The notes beneath the pieces were generated by a model. It saw only the letters and a program-made list of their open reading frames with translations. It was not told the origin of the DNA and did not search any database. From NCBI RefSeq assembly GCF_028747645.1, contig NZ_CP118100.1:2728001-2792000 (forward strand): a DNA stretch of 64,000 nt, read 5' to 3'. Shown here one piece after another: positions 35,847-49,097 of the stretch (position 1 is its first letter; every line of letters starts with the position of its first letter). The stretch is from Microbacterium esteraromaticum (GTDB taxonomy: Bacteria; Actinomycetota; Actinomycetes; Actinomycetales; Microbacteriaceae). A program made the translations under genes and the position numbers.

Positions 35847-37015
35847 GGGCCCTCCGCCCCGACCAGGCCGGTCTCGACCGCGAACAGGCGATCATCGAGC
35901 CGGTACGCGCGCCGCGCGTTTCGCCAGGCGACGAGCTCGGTTATGCGCGCGCACTCACCGGCCGGCCACTGGTCGCGCTCGACGAACACGTCGAGCGCGC
36001 GCTGCAGGCCCCGACGGAACAGCAGAGCCCCGAGGTAGTACAGCTCGGCGACACCGAAGGCGTCGGATGAGAACAGGATCTTGTGGAACGGTGCGAGCTC
36101 GAGCGTCTCGGCGATGATCTCGTCGGACCGGGATCCGGTGTAGTTGATCGCCAACCCGACGTCGAAGTAGACATGCGGGAACACCTGGGCCAGGTACCCG
36201 GCCTCACGGTGGAACGGATAGCAGTGCAGCAGCATCACCCGCGTACCGGTCGGGCGGGTGAGGCGGAGGAACTCGGTCAGCAGCAGCGGATCGCAGCGGT
36301 GCAAGTCGACGTCGGCATCGCCGTAGCCGATGTGGAACTGGATCGCGCATGCCCTGTCGACCGCGGCCCACAGCAGGTGCCGGATGATCACCGGGTCATC
36401 CAGGCGGACGACGTCACCCGTCGTGTCGATCCAGCGAGCCAGCGCCTCATCCACCTCCTCGGAGGAAGGACGCTCCGGGGCGAAGTCGAGACCGATGCGA
36501 TACGCGGCGATCGACTTCACGCCGATCGCCGACCGCAGCCGTTCGTCGAGAACGCCGTCGTACGCCTCTCGGAAGCCGGCGGCGTCACAGCCGGCGATCA
36601 CCAGCTCCTCCGCGAGACGCTCCAGACGCACAACCTCGAAGGCGCGTGCGCCCGCAGCATCCGCCATCTCCGTCGGATCGAGGATCTCGTCGGCACGATG
36701 CCCGATCTCGATGAAGTAGTCGCTGATGCCTGTGGCGCGCAGCAACCGGCGGCTCACCTCATCGCCGCCGAGCTCGCGTCGCCGCGCCAGGTACGCCTCG
36801 GCCGACACGAACGGGTCCAGCCCGAGCACGGGTGCGCAGTGGCGGCGGATGGCGAAGCCCACCTGCGTGTCGAAGTGGGTCGTCCCCTCCGGGGCGTCCC
36901 AATCCGACTCGGTGATCAACGACTCGAATGCGGAGTCGTCGAGATTGTGCAGGGTGACGCCGTGGCAGTGGTGGTCCAGGAGTGGGACGGTGGCGGGCGT
37001 GTTCTCAGTAGACAC
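35843..37015 (-). CDS. FluG-type amidohydrolase
   Basis: A 390-residue TIM-barrel amidohydrolase. The HxH metal pair is at the start (LLDHHCHGVTL), further ligands are in AIQFHIGYGDADVDLH and MLLHCYPFHREAGYLAQ, and the last aspartate is in ILFSSDAFGVAELYYLG. This is the amidohydrolase type fused to a glutamine-synthetase domain in fungal FluG; here it is a separate gene overlapping the synthetase-like gene by 11 bp. The GTG at 37015 is chosen because the frame upstream lies inside that gene. The natural substrate is not known. Confidence 0.8.
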   Translation of the reverse strand: MSTENTPATVPLLDHHCHGVTLHNLDDSAFESLITESDWDAPEGTTHFDTQVGFAIRRHCAPVLGLDPFVSAEAYLARRRELGGDEVSRRLLRATGISDYFIEIGHRADEILDPTEMADAAGARAFEVVRLERLAEELVIAGCDAAGFREAYDGVLDERLRSAIGVKSIAAYRIGLDFAPERPSSEEVDEALARWIDTTGDVVRLDDPVIIRHLLWAAVDRACAIQFHIGYGDADVDLHRCDPLLLTEFLRLTRPTGTRVMLLHCYPFHREAGYLAQVFPHVYFDVGLAINYTGSRSDEIIAETLELAPFHKILFSSDAFGVAELYYLGALLFRRGLQRALDVFVERDQWPAGECARITELVAWRNARRAYRLDDRLFAVETGLVGAEGP

Positions 37016-38363
37016 GGGTGTACACCTCGCACTGTTCGGCGAGCGAGCGTGCCTGCACCGAGGCGAACTCATCGCGTTTGATCGCATCGAAGGTGGCGAG
37101 GAATGCCGGCGAGAACCATCCGGACACGACCTCGTCGGCCTTCAGCATCTCGAGCGCCTGTTCAAGGTCGCGGGGCAGTTTCGCGAGGTGCGCGTGACGT
37201 CCGTCGAGATCCAGCTCGCCCTCGACGACCTCGGGCGCCTCAAGTCGTTCGCGCAGTCCCTGCATGCCGGCGCGCAGGATCATGCCGAGCAGGATCCACG
37301 GGTTCGCCCCGATGTCGCCGCCCCGGAACTCGAAGTGCAGCTGACGACTGGGGTCCTTGCCGTCGATCTCGTTCGTCGGGCAGATGCGCAGCAGCGCCTC
37401 GCGGTTCTGCAGGCCCAGGAACGCGCGTGCCGTCGACCAGTGGTGCGGTGCAAGTCGCAAATAGCTGGTCGCGAGCGGGGCGAACAGCGCTGCCATCGCG
37501 GGGCCGTACTTGATGATCCCGGCAGCGAAGCTGCCGGCGAGCTCCGAGAGCCGGCCCGGGCGCGACGGGTCGTAGACGAGCGTGTTGCCGTCGGCGTCGT
37601 CCAGACCGAAGTGCACGTGCACGCCGTTGCCGCTCTCGCCGGGGGCGACGACCGGGGCGAACGATGCCTCGCGCCCGTGCGCCTCGAACAGGTCGTACAC
37701 GATGTCGCGCACGAGGATCGCACGATCGGCCGCACCCACAGGGTCGGTCGGCGCGACCGTGATCTCGTACTGGTGGCGACCGTACTCGGGAAGCCAGGTC
37801 TCGGGCTCCAGTCCGGCGCGGTGCAGCACCGACATGAGCTCGGATCCGAGTGGCTCCGCGCGGCGGAAGGCCTGCAACGAGAACGGATGGTGGTCGCCGG
37901 ACGCACTGACGTCCATGAACTCGTGCTCGAACGAGCACCGGGTCGTGATGCCGAAAACCTCGCGCAGCTCGTCGACCGTGTCGCGTAGGAACGTCCGAGG
38001 GCAGCTCTCCCACGGCGAGCCGTCGGTGTTCACCAGATCGGCGAAGACGACGTTCAGCGGCGGACGCCCCGGGATGCCGTCGACGCGCGCGTGCGATGAC
38101 TGATCGGGCTTCAGCCTCAAGTCGCCGCTGGATCCGTACGGGATGTCATCGACGATGTGCCCGAGCGATCCAATGCCCAGGTTCGCGGGGACCCAGCCCA
38201 GAGAGGTGCGCTCGTCGAAGTCCGCGAGCCGCATGGAACGGCCCTTGGTACGAGCGGCGATATCGGTGGTCGCGATGAAGATGAGTTCATCGCTCTGGGG
38301 TGTGGTGTGCATGTCTTCCGTTCGGCTGGGGAGGTCGGCGGGGCTGCGAGGAGGTGCGGCCAT
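37005..38363 (-). CDS. glutamine synthetase family ligase (gamma-glutamyl amine ligase type)
   Basis: A 452-residue GS-like protein. ATP and metal motifs are seen: FEHEFMDV, ESGNGVHVHFGL, RLAPHHWSTARAFLGLQNRE and LHFEFRGGDIGANPWILLGM. Overall length and the divergent N-terminal domain fit GlnA-like enzymes such as GlnA3/GlnA4 or PuuA, which join glutamate to amines, rather than housekeeping GlnA. Two starts are possible. The upstream ATG (38363) overlaps the permease stop as TGATG and has GAGGA before it; the ATG at 38312 has GGAAG before it. The first is listed. Substrate is inferred to be an amine imported by the permease. Confidence 0.82.
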   Translation of the reverse strand: MAAPPRSPADLPSRTEDMHTTPQSDELIFIATTDIAARTKGRSMRLADFDERTSLGWVPANLGIGSLGHIVDDIPYGSSGDLRLKPDQSSHARVDGIPGRPPLNVVFADLVNTDGSPWESCPRTFLRDTVDELREVFGITTRCSFEHEFMDVSASGDHHPFSLQAFRRAEPLGSELMSVLHRAGLEPETWLPEYGRHQYEITVAPTDPVGAADRAILVRDIVYDLFEAHGREASFAPVVAPGESGNGVHVHFGLDDADGNTLVYDPSRPGRLSELAGSFAAGIIKYGPAMAALFAPLATSYLRLAPHHWSTARAFLGLQNREALLRICPTNEIDGKDPSRQLHFEFRGGDIGANPWILLGMILRAGMQGLRERLEAPEVVEGELDLDGRHAHLAKLPRDLEQALEMLKADEVVSGWFSPAFLATFDAIKRDEFASVQARSLAEQCEVYTRVY

Positions 38364-39814
38364 CAGTCCAGGTCCTCGGTGCTGATGCGCGAGCCGATGC
38401 GGGCCGCGAGCGACGGGCGCACCAGCACGATGATGAGACCGATCACGCACCATGCTCCCGCGATCCACGGGAAGTACGAGTACGGTGCCACCTGACCCGA
38501 GATCTGGATGAAGTACACGTAGGCGAGGAAGCCGATTCCGAGCACGGGGATGATGACCTCCCACTTCGGGATCTTCGACCCCCGCGAGAAGGTGTGCTTG
38601 ATGACGCCGACCGAGGTCATGCCGTAGGCGACGACCATGCAGAGCGTGGCGATGGTCGCGAACCAGTAGTAGACGTCCACCGAGCTCGCACCGAACAGGC
38701 CGAAGCCGACCGCGAGCACCACGGTGAACGCGATCACGGACACCGTCGCGTGCACGGGCACACCGGTCTTCGGGTTCGTCGCGGCGAACGCCCGCGGACC
38801 GAAGCCGTCGCGGGCGAGGGCGAACAGCAGTCGTGCCGCGGCGGCGGTCGAGCTGAGCAACGACGCGAAGGCGACAAGGAAGGCGAAGATGGCGATGAGC
38901 ACGGCGAACCATTGCCCGATGTAGATCGAGGCGAGCGTGGTCAGCGTCGACGACGCCCCGGCGAACGCCGCGACGCCCTCGGCATCCGTACCGAACCCGA
39001 TCGTCTGCGCGAACATGACGAGCACGTAGATCGCTCCGGCCACGACCACGGCCAGCAGCAGCGCCTTCGGGACCACCCGCTTCGGGTTGCGGGTCTCCTC
39101 ACCGAGCGAGGTGCCCGACTCGAAACCGGCCCACGAGAGGAAACCGAACACCGCGGCGGTCATCACCGCACTGATCGGCGCTTCGCCGGGCAGGAGCACC
39201 GAGAAGTCGACGCCCGTCGACACGGGCGCGGTACCCGAGGCGACGCGGGCGATGATCACGACCGACAGCACGACCATCGCTGCGATACCGACGAAGCCGA
39301 TGCCGAGCAACGTACGGGCCGTGACGGTCGATTCACGCAGGTTCAGGACGAGCACGAACACCGAGACGACGATCGGGACCAGCACCCACGCCCAAGCGGG
39401 CAGCGTGATGCCGAGCTCGGCCATCATGGCCTCGAAGAAGACCGCGCAGGCCCCAGCGATGCACACGGCGAAGAAGAGGTAGGTGCCCAGCAGTGCGAAC
39501 CCGCCGAAGAACCCGGCACGTGGGCCGAGCGTGGAGCCGGCGAGCGCGTACACCGAACCGGCATGGGTGATGTAGCGGGTGAGGCGGATGAAGGCGTACG
39601 CCACGAGCATGGTGCCCGCGAACGACACCAGGAAGGTGAACGGCACACCGGAGCCGACGAGGCCCGCTACGCCGATGCCGTTGAGCGACATCGCCATCAC
39701 CGGGCCCATAAAGCCCACCGATATCGCCACTACCTCCCACAGGCGCAGGGTCTTTCGCGGAGAGGACGCGGCACGGGTCGCACCGTCGTCCAGGGTCTTC
39801 GTCGTCGAAGTCAT
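38363..39814 (-). CDS. APC-family amino acid/amine permease
   Basis: A 483-residue transporter with twelve predicted transmembrane segments. The first (LWEVVAISVGFMGPVMAMSL) carries the GxG-like unwound region, and the intracellular GFESGTSLGEETRNPKRVVPKALL is the APC consensus loop. ATG 39814 follows AAGG and gives a normal length; a longer frame is open upstream. First gene of the five-gene operon. Members import amino acids, polyamines or other amines in exchange or with protons. Confidence 0.88.
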   Translation of the reverse strand: MTSTTKTLDDGATRAASSPRKTLRLWEVVAISVGFMGPVMAMSLNGIGVAGLVGSGVPFTFLVSFAGTMLVAYAFIRLTRYITHAGSVYALAGSTLGPRAGFFGGFALLGTYLFFAVCIAGACAVFFEAMMAELGITLPAWAWVLVPIVVSVFVLVLNLRESTVTARTLLGIGFVGIAAMVVLSVVIIARVASGTAPVSTGVDFSVLLPGEAPISAVMTAAVFGFLSWAGFESGTSLGEETRNPKRVVPKALLLAVVVAGAIYVLVMFAQTIGFGTDAEGVAAFAGASSTLTTLASIYIGQWFAVLIAIFAFLVAFASLLSSTAAAARLLFALARDGFGPRAFAATNPKTGVPVHATVSVIAFTVVLAVGFGLFGASSVDVYYWFATIATLCMVVAYGMTSVGVIKHTFSRGSKIPKWEVIIPVLGIGFLAYVYFIQISGQVAPYSYFPWIAGAWCVIGLIIVLVRPSLAARIGSRISTEDLD

Positions 39815-39896
39815 TTCGGGCCTTTCATCCGACGTCAGCTCTGACGCCCAGGGTGGCGAACCGGATCGCACGGCGGCTGACGGTTCGAGCGGATTC

Positions 39897-39912
39897 TGAA
39901 ACAGATATTACA
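39897..39912 (-). promoter_or_regulatory. candidate RpiR operator upstream of the permease operon
   Basis: On the minus strand it reads TGTAATATCTGTTTCA and matches TGTAA-N4-TGTTTCA, as at 32361-32376. A third TGTTTCA (39937-39943) lacks the TGTAA half. It lies 82 bp before the permease start and 147 bp before the symporter start. Confidence 0.55.
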
Positions 39913-40058
39913 CAGCTGGGAGACCGCGGCCAAGAGTGTTTCATTCATTCCAGCAGCTCGTTGTCATCTGGCGTCATCTCCCCGCTCGGAATATGCATCG
40001 GCTTCTAACGTTGAACCCACGTGGCGCGCACCGTGCGCGCGTAGACATGGAGATCCCC

Positions 40059-41492
40059 GTGAGCAGCACTACTCGCGCCCAGAAGGCGCCAGACACCCGA
40101 GGACCGGTCCGCAAGCTTCTGACCTCGTTCGGGTTCCAGATCATCGCCGCACTCGTGCTCGGCATCGCCGTCGGGCTCATCGCCGTCGCCACTGGTGCCA
40201 GCGCCGAGAACAAGACGCCCCTGTTCACGACGCTCGACACCATCGGCAGCTCGTACGTGACGATCCTGCGCGCCGCCGTCGTGCCGCTGATCTTCACCGC
40301 GATCGTCGCGAGCATCTCGAACCTGCGCCGCGTGCAGAACGCGGCGCGACTGGCGGGTCAGACCCTGCTGTGGTTCGCGATCACCGCCTTCATCTCGGTG
40401 ACGATCGGCATCGTGCTCGGGCTCGTGATCCAGCCCGGCGCACGCGCGGGCGAAGGGCTCGAGACCGGCGACCCCTACACCGTCGGTACCTGGTGGAACT
40501 TCCTGCTCGGGCTGATCCCGCAGAACTTCCTCGGCCTGTCGGTGGGCAGCTCGTTCGACGCCGATGCCCAGATCGTCACCTCGAACGTGAGCTTCAACAT
40601 CCTGCAGGTGATCGTCGTCGCCGTCGTGATCGGTATCGCCGCGCTCAAGGCCGGCAAGAAGGCCGAGCCCTTCCTGGCGTTCACCGAGTCGCTGCTGAAG
40701 GTGATCCAGCGCGTGCTGTGGTGGATCATCCGCATCGCTCCGATCGGCACCTTCGGCCTCATCGGCGCCGCGGTGGTCAAGTACGGCTGGGACAAGCTCA
40801 CCTCGCTCGCCTGGTTCGCCGGCGCCATCTACCTGGGGCTGGCGATCGTCCTCTTCGTCGTCTACCCGATCCTGGTGAAGGCGCACGGCCTCTCGATCAA
40901 GCAGTACTTCTCGGGAGCCTGGCCGGCGATCCAGCTCGCTTTCGTGAGCCGCTCGTCGATCGGAACGCTGCCGCTCACCGAGCGCGTCACCGAGCGCAAC
41001 CTCGGCGTGCCCCGCGGCTACGCGTCGTTCGCCGTGCCGCTGGGCGCGACGACCAAGATGGACGGCTGCGCCGCCATCTACCCGGCGATCGCCGCGATCT
41101 TCGTCGCGCAGTTCTTCGACATCGAACTCAGCATCATGCAGTACCTCCTGATCGTGGTCGTGTCGGTGTTCGGCTCGGCCGCGACCGCGGGCACCACCGG
41201 CGCCGTCGTGATGCTGACCCTGACCCTGTCGACCCTGGGTCTGCCACTCGAGGGCGTTGGACTCCTGCTCGCGATCGACCCGATCCTCGACATGGGACGC
41301 ACCGCGACGAACGTCGCCGGTCAGGCCCTGGTGCCGACGATCGTCGCCAAGCGCGAGGGAATCCTCGACGAAGAGCTGTACAACGCACCGCGCAACGGCC
41401 TCCCCTTCGCCGAGGACCTCGACGACGAAGACGACGAGGCATCGGATGCCGACGATCACACGAGTACGACGCAGCCGGCTACCGCTGGCTAA
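40059..41492 (+). CDS. dicarboxylate/amino acid:cation symporter (DAACS, GltP/DctA type)
   Basis: A 477-residue symporter with eight transmembrane segments and the re-entrant loops of the family. The serine-rich hairpin is AFVSRSSIGTLPLT, the NMDG-like segment is TTKMDGCAAIYPAIAAIF, and the second hairpin VFGSAATAGTTGAVVM. GGAG lies six bases before GTG 40059, so this start is preferred to the ATG four codons earlier, where the GGAG would be within the gene. It has a long acidic C-terminal tail (DLDDEDDEASDADDH). It is divergent from the permease operon and imports glutamate, aspartate or C4-dicarboxylates. Confidence 0.88.
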   Translation: MSSTTRAQKAPDTRGPVRKLLTSFGFQIIAALVLGIAVGLIAVATGASAENKTPLFTTLDTIGSSYVTILRAAVVPLIFTAIVASISNLRRVQNAARLAGQTLLWFAITAFISVTIGIVLGLVIQPGARAGEGLETGDPYTVGTWWNFLLGLIPQNFLGLSVGSSFDADAQIVTSNVSFNILQVIVVAVVIGIAALKAGKKAEPFLAFTESLLKVIQRVLWWIIRIAPIGTFGLIGAAVVKYGWDKLTSLAWFAGAIYLGLAIVLFVVYPILVKAHGLSIKQYFSGAWPAIQLAFVSRSSIGTLPLTERVTERNLGVPRGYASFAVPLGATTKMDGCAAIYPAIAAIFVAQFFDIELSIMQYLLIVVVSVFGSAATAGTTGAVVMLTLTLSTLGLPLEGVGLLLAIDPILDMGRTATNVAGQALVPTIVAKREGILDEELYNAPRNGLPFAEDLDDEDDEASDADDHTSTTQPATAG

Positions 41493-41510
41493 CAGCACGA
41501 GACGACGAGG

Positions 41511-41544
41511 CGCCCCGTTTACCGCAGCCTGGACGGGGCGTCTT
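41511..41544. terminator. terminator between symporter and merR-type gene
   Basis: Arms CGCCCCGT and ACGGGGCG around 14 bases, followed by TCTT. The genes on both sides converge here. Confidence 0.7.
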
Positions 41545-41572
41545 ATCGTTCTTCAGCCCGGTATCGGTTGTG

Positions 41573-41899
41573 TCAGACCGATCCGTCTTCCAGCGCGCGC
41601 CGCAGCTCCGCATTCTCGTCCCTGAGTGCGTCATTCTCGACCTGCAGACCGACATTTTGGTCCTGAAGATCGAGCACCTTGCCTATCCCGGCGAGATTGA
41701 CCCCCGCCTCGCGCAGGGCCGTCACTCGCCGCAACCGGGTCAGGTCGTCCTCGCTGTAGCGCCGCGTGCCGCCGTCACTGCGCAACGGATGCAGCAAGCC
41801 GTGCTTCTCGTACAGCCGCAATGTCGGTCCCGCCAGGTCCGCCAGCTCAGCCGCCACGGCGATGCCGTACAACGGCGTGGACGTGTCGCGTTCGTTCAT
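41573..41899 (-). CDS. MerR-family (HspR-like) regulator
   Basis: A 108-residue MerR protein. Residues 10-75 are the MerR winged helix (GIAVAAELADLAGPTLRLYE, KHGLLHPLRSDGGTRRYSEDDL), and residues 85-105 a coiled coil with repeated leucines and asparagines (VENDALRDENAELRRAL). HspR has this layout and represses heat-shock genes. It is divergent from an Hsp20 gene with a palindromic operator between. Confidence 0.85.
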   Translation of the reverse strand: MNERDTSTPLYGIAVAAELADLAGPTLRLYEKHGLLHPLRSDGGTRRYSEDDLTRLRRVTALREAGVNLAGIGKVLDLQDQNVGLQVENDALRDENAELRRALEDGSV

Positions 41900-41944
41900 T
41901 GCTCTGCCTCCACGGGTTGAAATCTTCTTCCAACAGCGGTATAG

Positions 41945-41966
41945 ATCTACATCACAAGGTGTAGAT
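41945..41966. promoter_or_regulatory. MerR-type operator between merR-type gene and hsp20
   Basis: ATCTACATC and GGTGTAGAT form an imperfect inverted repeat around ACAA; eight of nine positions pair. The spacing of CTAC and GTAG resembles sites in MerR-controlled promoters. It lies 33 bp before the hsp20 start and 46 bp before the regulator start. Confidence 0.7.
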
Positions 41967-41998
41967 AATCTGCACTGCGAGACCGAAAGGAGAACATC

Positions 41999-42421
41999 AT
42001 GACCATGACCCTCGACCCGATCAGTCAGCTGGATCGTCTCGTTGCGAGTGTGCTGGACTCCGCACCGGCACCGCGCACGATGCCCGTCGACCTTTACCGC
42101 GACGGTGACCGCTACGTGCTGCACGCCGATATTCCGGGCGCGGACCCCGGATCCATCGATATCGATCTCGACGGATCACAGCTGTCCATCCGCGCGCAGC
42201 GCACTGCGGGAAACGGGGAAGGCCTCCGTTGGATCGCCCGGGAACGAGGATCCGGCAGCTACTTCCGACAGTTCACCCTGGGCGAGGGCGTCGATCTCGA
42301 TCGCATCAGCGCGACCTACGACAGCGGCGTGCTGTCTGTGGTGATTCCCGTCAGTGAGCGGGCAAAGCCCCGCAAGATCACGGTCGAGTCCGCCGACCAG
42401 CGCGAGGCGATCGATGCATAA
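41999..42421 (+). CDS. Hsp20/alpha-crystallin small heat-shock protein
   Basis: A 140-residue small heat-shock protein. The alpha-crystallin domain covers about residues 30-125 (MPVDLYRDGDRYVLHADIPG, then FRQFTLGEGVDLDRISATYDSGVLSVVIPV). The beta6-beta7 region and the C-terminal IxI-like tail are partly changed (RKITVES). It binds unfolded proteins to prevent aggregation. AAAGGAG precedes the ATG. Very probably repressed by the divergent MerR/HspR-like protein. Confidence 0.92.
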   Translation: MTMTLDPISQLDRLVASVLDSAPAPRTMPVDLYRDGDRYVLHADIPGADPGSIDIDLDGSQLSIRAQRTAGNGEGLRWIARERGSGSYFRQFTLGEGVDLDRISATYDSGVLSVVIPVSERAKPRKITVESADQREAIDA

Positions 42422-42455
42422 GCCATCGAATCACGCCAACTCCTGAATACAGAGA

Positions 42456-42488
42456 GGCGGGTACGGGTCATGATGACCTGTACCCGCC
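42456..42488. terminator. bidirectional terminator after hsp20
   Basis: Arms GGCGGGTACGGGTCA and TGACCTGTACCCGCC, one G:T-type mismatch, loop TGA. It separates the convergent hsp20 and phosphoribosyltransferase genes. Confidence 0.85.
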
Positions 42489-42517
42489 TTGCGGCGTCCG
42501 TGATGGCCCCGCAGCGA

Positions 42518-43162
42518 TCACGCCAGCAACGATATGACCTCCGCATCCGAGGTCTGTCGGAAGTCGACGTAGTGCATGCCCACCGCCATGAAGTCACGCG
42601 GTGCGTGCAGACAGACAACCGCATCGGCATCCAGGCGGTCGAGGACGTCAGGAGCGGCGACGGGAACAGCGACGACGATTCGCGCTGCCGCTCTCGCCCG
42701 CGCAACAGCACAGGCCGCGCGCATCGTCGCTCCCGTGGCGATGCCGTCGTCGACAATGATCACGGTGCGCCCAGAAAGCCCGACAGGCTGGCGGCCGGGT
42801 CGGAACATCGCGGCGCGGCGGCGCACCTCGTCGCGTTGCGTCTGCTCGCGCCGAGCGAGATCCGACTCCGAGATACCCGATGCCCGAATGAGATCGTCAT
42901 TGCGCGCGACCGCGTTCTCTTCACCGACAGCGCCGAGCGCGAGTTCTTCGTGCCCTGGCGCCCCGATCTTGCGCACGATGAGCACGTCGAGCGGCGCATC
43001 GAGTTGCCGCGCAACCTCAGCGGCGACGGGCACGCCTCCGCGAGGAAGGCCTACGACGGCTGTACCGTCCGCAGCCACGCGCCCGCCGAGGACCGCATCG
43101 TCTTGGCTGAGCGCGGATGCGAGCTGCCGCCCAGCGTCCTGCCGGTCCGCGAAGATGCGCAT
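42518..43162 (-). CDS. phosphoribosyltransferase-domain protein
   Basis: A 214-residue protein of the PRT type I class. The PRPP loop is TVIIVDDGIATGATMRAA near residue 128, and VVGLPRGGVPVAAEVA and LIVRKIGAPGHEELALGAVG are typical of the actinobacterial stress-associated group that occurs with Hsp20, dienelactone hydrolase or erythromycin-esterase domains. The ATG at 43162 is chosen because the longer frame runs into the rRNA terminator. Substrate base unknown; it lies next to a heat-shock pair, so a stress role is likely. Confidence 0.8.
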   Translation of the reverse strand: MRIFADRQDAGRQLASALSQDDAVLGGRVAADGTAVVGLPRGGVPVAAEVARQLDAPLDVLIVRKIGAPGHEELALGAVGEENAVARNDDLIRASGISESDLARREQTQRDEVRRRAAMFRPGRQPVGLSGRTVIIVDDGIATGATMRAACAVARARAAARIVVAVPVAAPDVLDRLDADAVVCLHAPRDFMAVGMHYVDFRQTSDAEVISLLA

Positions 43163-43242
43163 ACTCTCGGGATACGCGTTGTCGCGGCGTTCGTCAACCC
43201 CGTATCGCGGGCGCTGCGTCGCCCGAAACTGTCGTGTTAACG
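43163..43242. other. gap between phosphoribosyltransferase gene and rRNA terminator
   Basis: Eighty bases that must include the promoter of the phosphoribosyltransferase gene; no clear boxes seen. Confidence 0.4.
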
Positions 43243-43276
43243 CGAAAGAGCCACCCAGCGTTGGGTGGCTCTTTCG
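43243..43276 (-). terminator. rRNA operon terminator
   Basis: Perfect 15-bp arms CGAAAGAGCCACCCA and TGGGTGGCTCTTTCG with loop GCGT, eleven bases past the 5S gene on the minus strand. Confidence 0.92.
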
Positions 43277-43286
43277 TTTAAAAGGA

Positions 43287-43404
43287 GTCCGGCGGTGTCC
43301 TACTCTCCCACAGGGTCCCCCCTGCAGTACCATCGGCGCTGTGAGGCTTAGCTTCCGGGTTCGGAATGTGACCGGGCGTTTCCCTCACGCTATGGCCGCC
43401 GTAA
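43287..43404 (-). rRNA. rrf: 5S ribosomal RNA
   Basis: On the minus strand the gene starts TTACGGCGGCCATAGCG and ends GACACCGCCGG; the ends pair. Internal GTTAAGC-like GAAGCTAAGCCTC and GGGAGAGTAGG are typical of high-GC Gram-positive 5S. Ends are accurate to a few bases. Confidence 0.95.
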
Positions 43405-43504
43405 CACTATTGACATGTGTCGGCAACACACTCGTGGGTGTGTTGTTTGGTTCCGACCGTACGTCGAGAACCACAAAGTGGACGCGTTCATCTTTGGAAA
43501 GAAT

Positions 43505-48505
<5,001 letters not shown>

Positions 48506-49097
48506 AAAAAACGATGCATACCCACCCACCGGGAAAACGGCGAACAGGCAGCGAGTTCAATCATGACCAAAAAACGAACATCATTGCTGACATTCACATA
48601 TAATTTGATCCAAAGGAATTCTCAACCAGCCAAAAAGACTGGACGAGGATAATTTGGCATTTGACAAGTGCACGCTGTTGAGTTCTCAAGGATCGGACGC
48701 ACCCACACACCAACCAACAAAGGCCAGACGCGCAAGGCAACTTCACAATCATAATCATCCCGACCCGACTGTCAAATCGACGGCCGTGAGGATCAGAACG
48801 AATCCGCTGCCCGTGAAGGCAACTTGTCTATCTTATCCGTCTCAGCCGATCTGTCAAGTTGACTCCCGGGCGGGACTTCCACGCTCTTCAGCACAAGGCT
48901 GATCATCCGAGGATGAAGGAGGTGGATGTTCGCTACTTGGTGGGGAGCCAGACCCTGAGGCCTTCCGCTCAACCGCTTGGGGCGAACATGTAAGAGCTTA
49001 CGTGCGTCCGGGCATCCCGGCAAATCGGGCCCAGCCGGTCGGGCGTGTCGCCCCCCGCGGAGGAATGCCGCGGCCGCGGTTGCGGTTGCATCCGACG
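48506..49097 (-). other. rRNA operon leader and upstream gap
   Basis: Contains the leader of the rRNA operon, its promoter (separate entry) and, beyond about 48870, the upstream part of the divergent luciferase-like gene. The leader element CTTGAGAACTCAACAGCG at 48675-48692 (minus strand) mirrors the spacer element at 46678-46699. No protein gene seen. Confidence 0.7.
48830..48857 (-). promoter_or_regulatory. rRNA operon promoter
   Basis: On the minus strand TTGACA (48852-48857), a 16-bp spacer and TAAGAT (48830-48835) form a near-consensus promoter about 325 bp upstream of the 16S gene. Confidence 0.7.

Noticed and set aside
38300..39844. 514-codon plus-strand frame opposite the permease
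   Set aside because: Highly charged, histidine/arginine-rich translation typical of an antisense shadow of a membrane protein gene.
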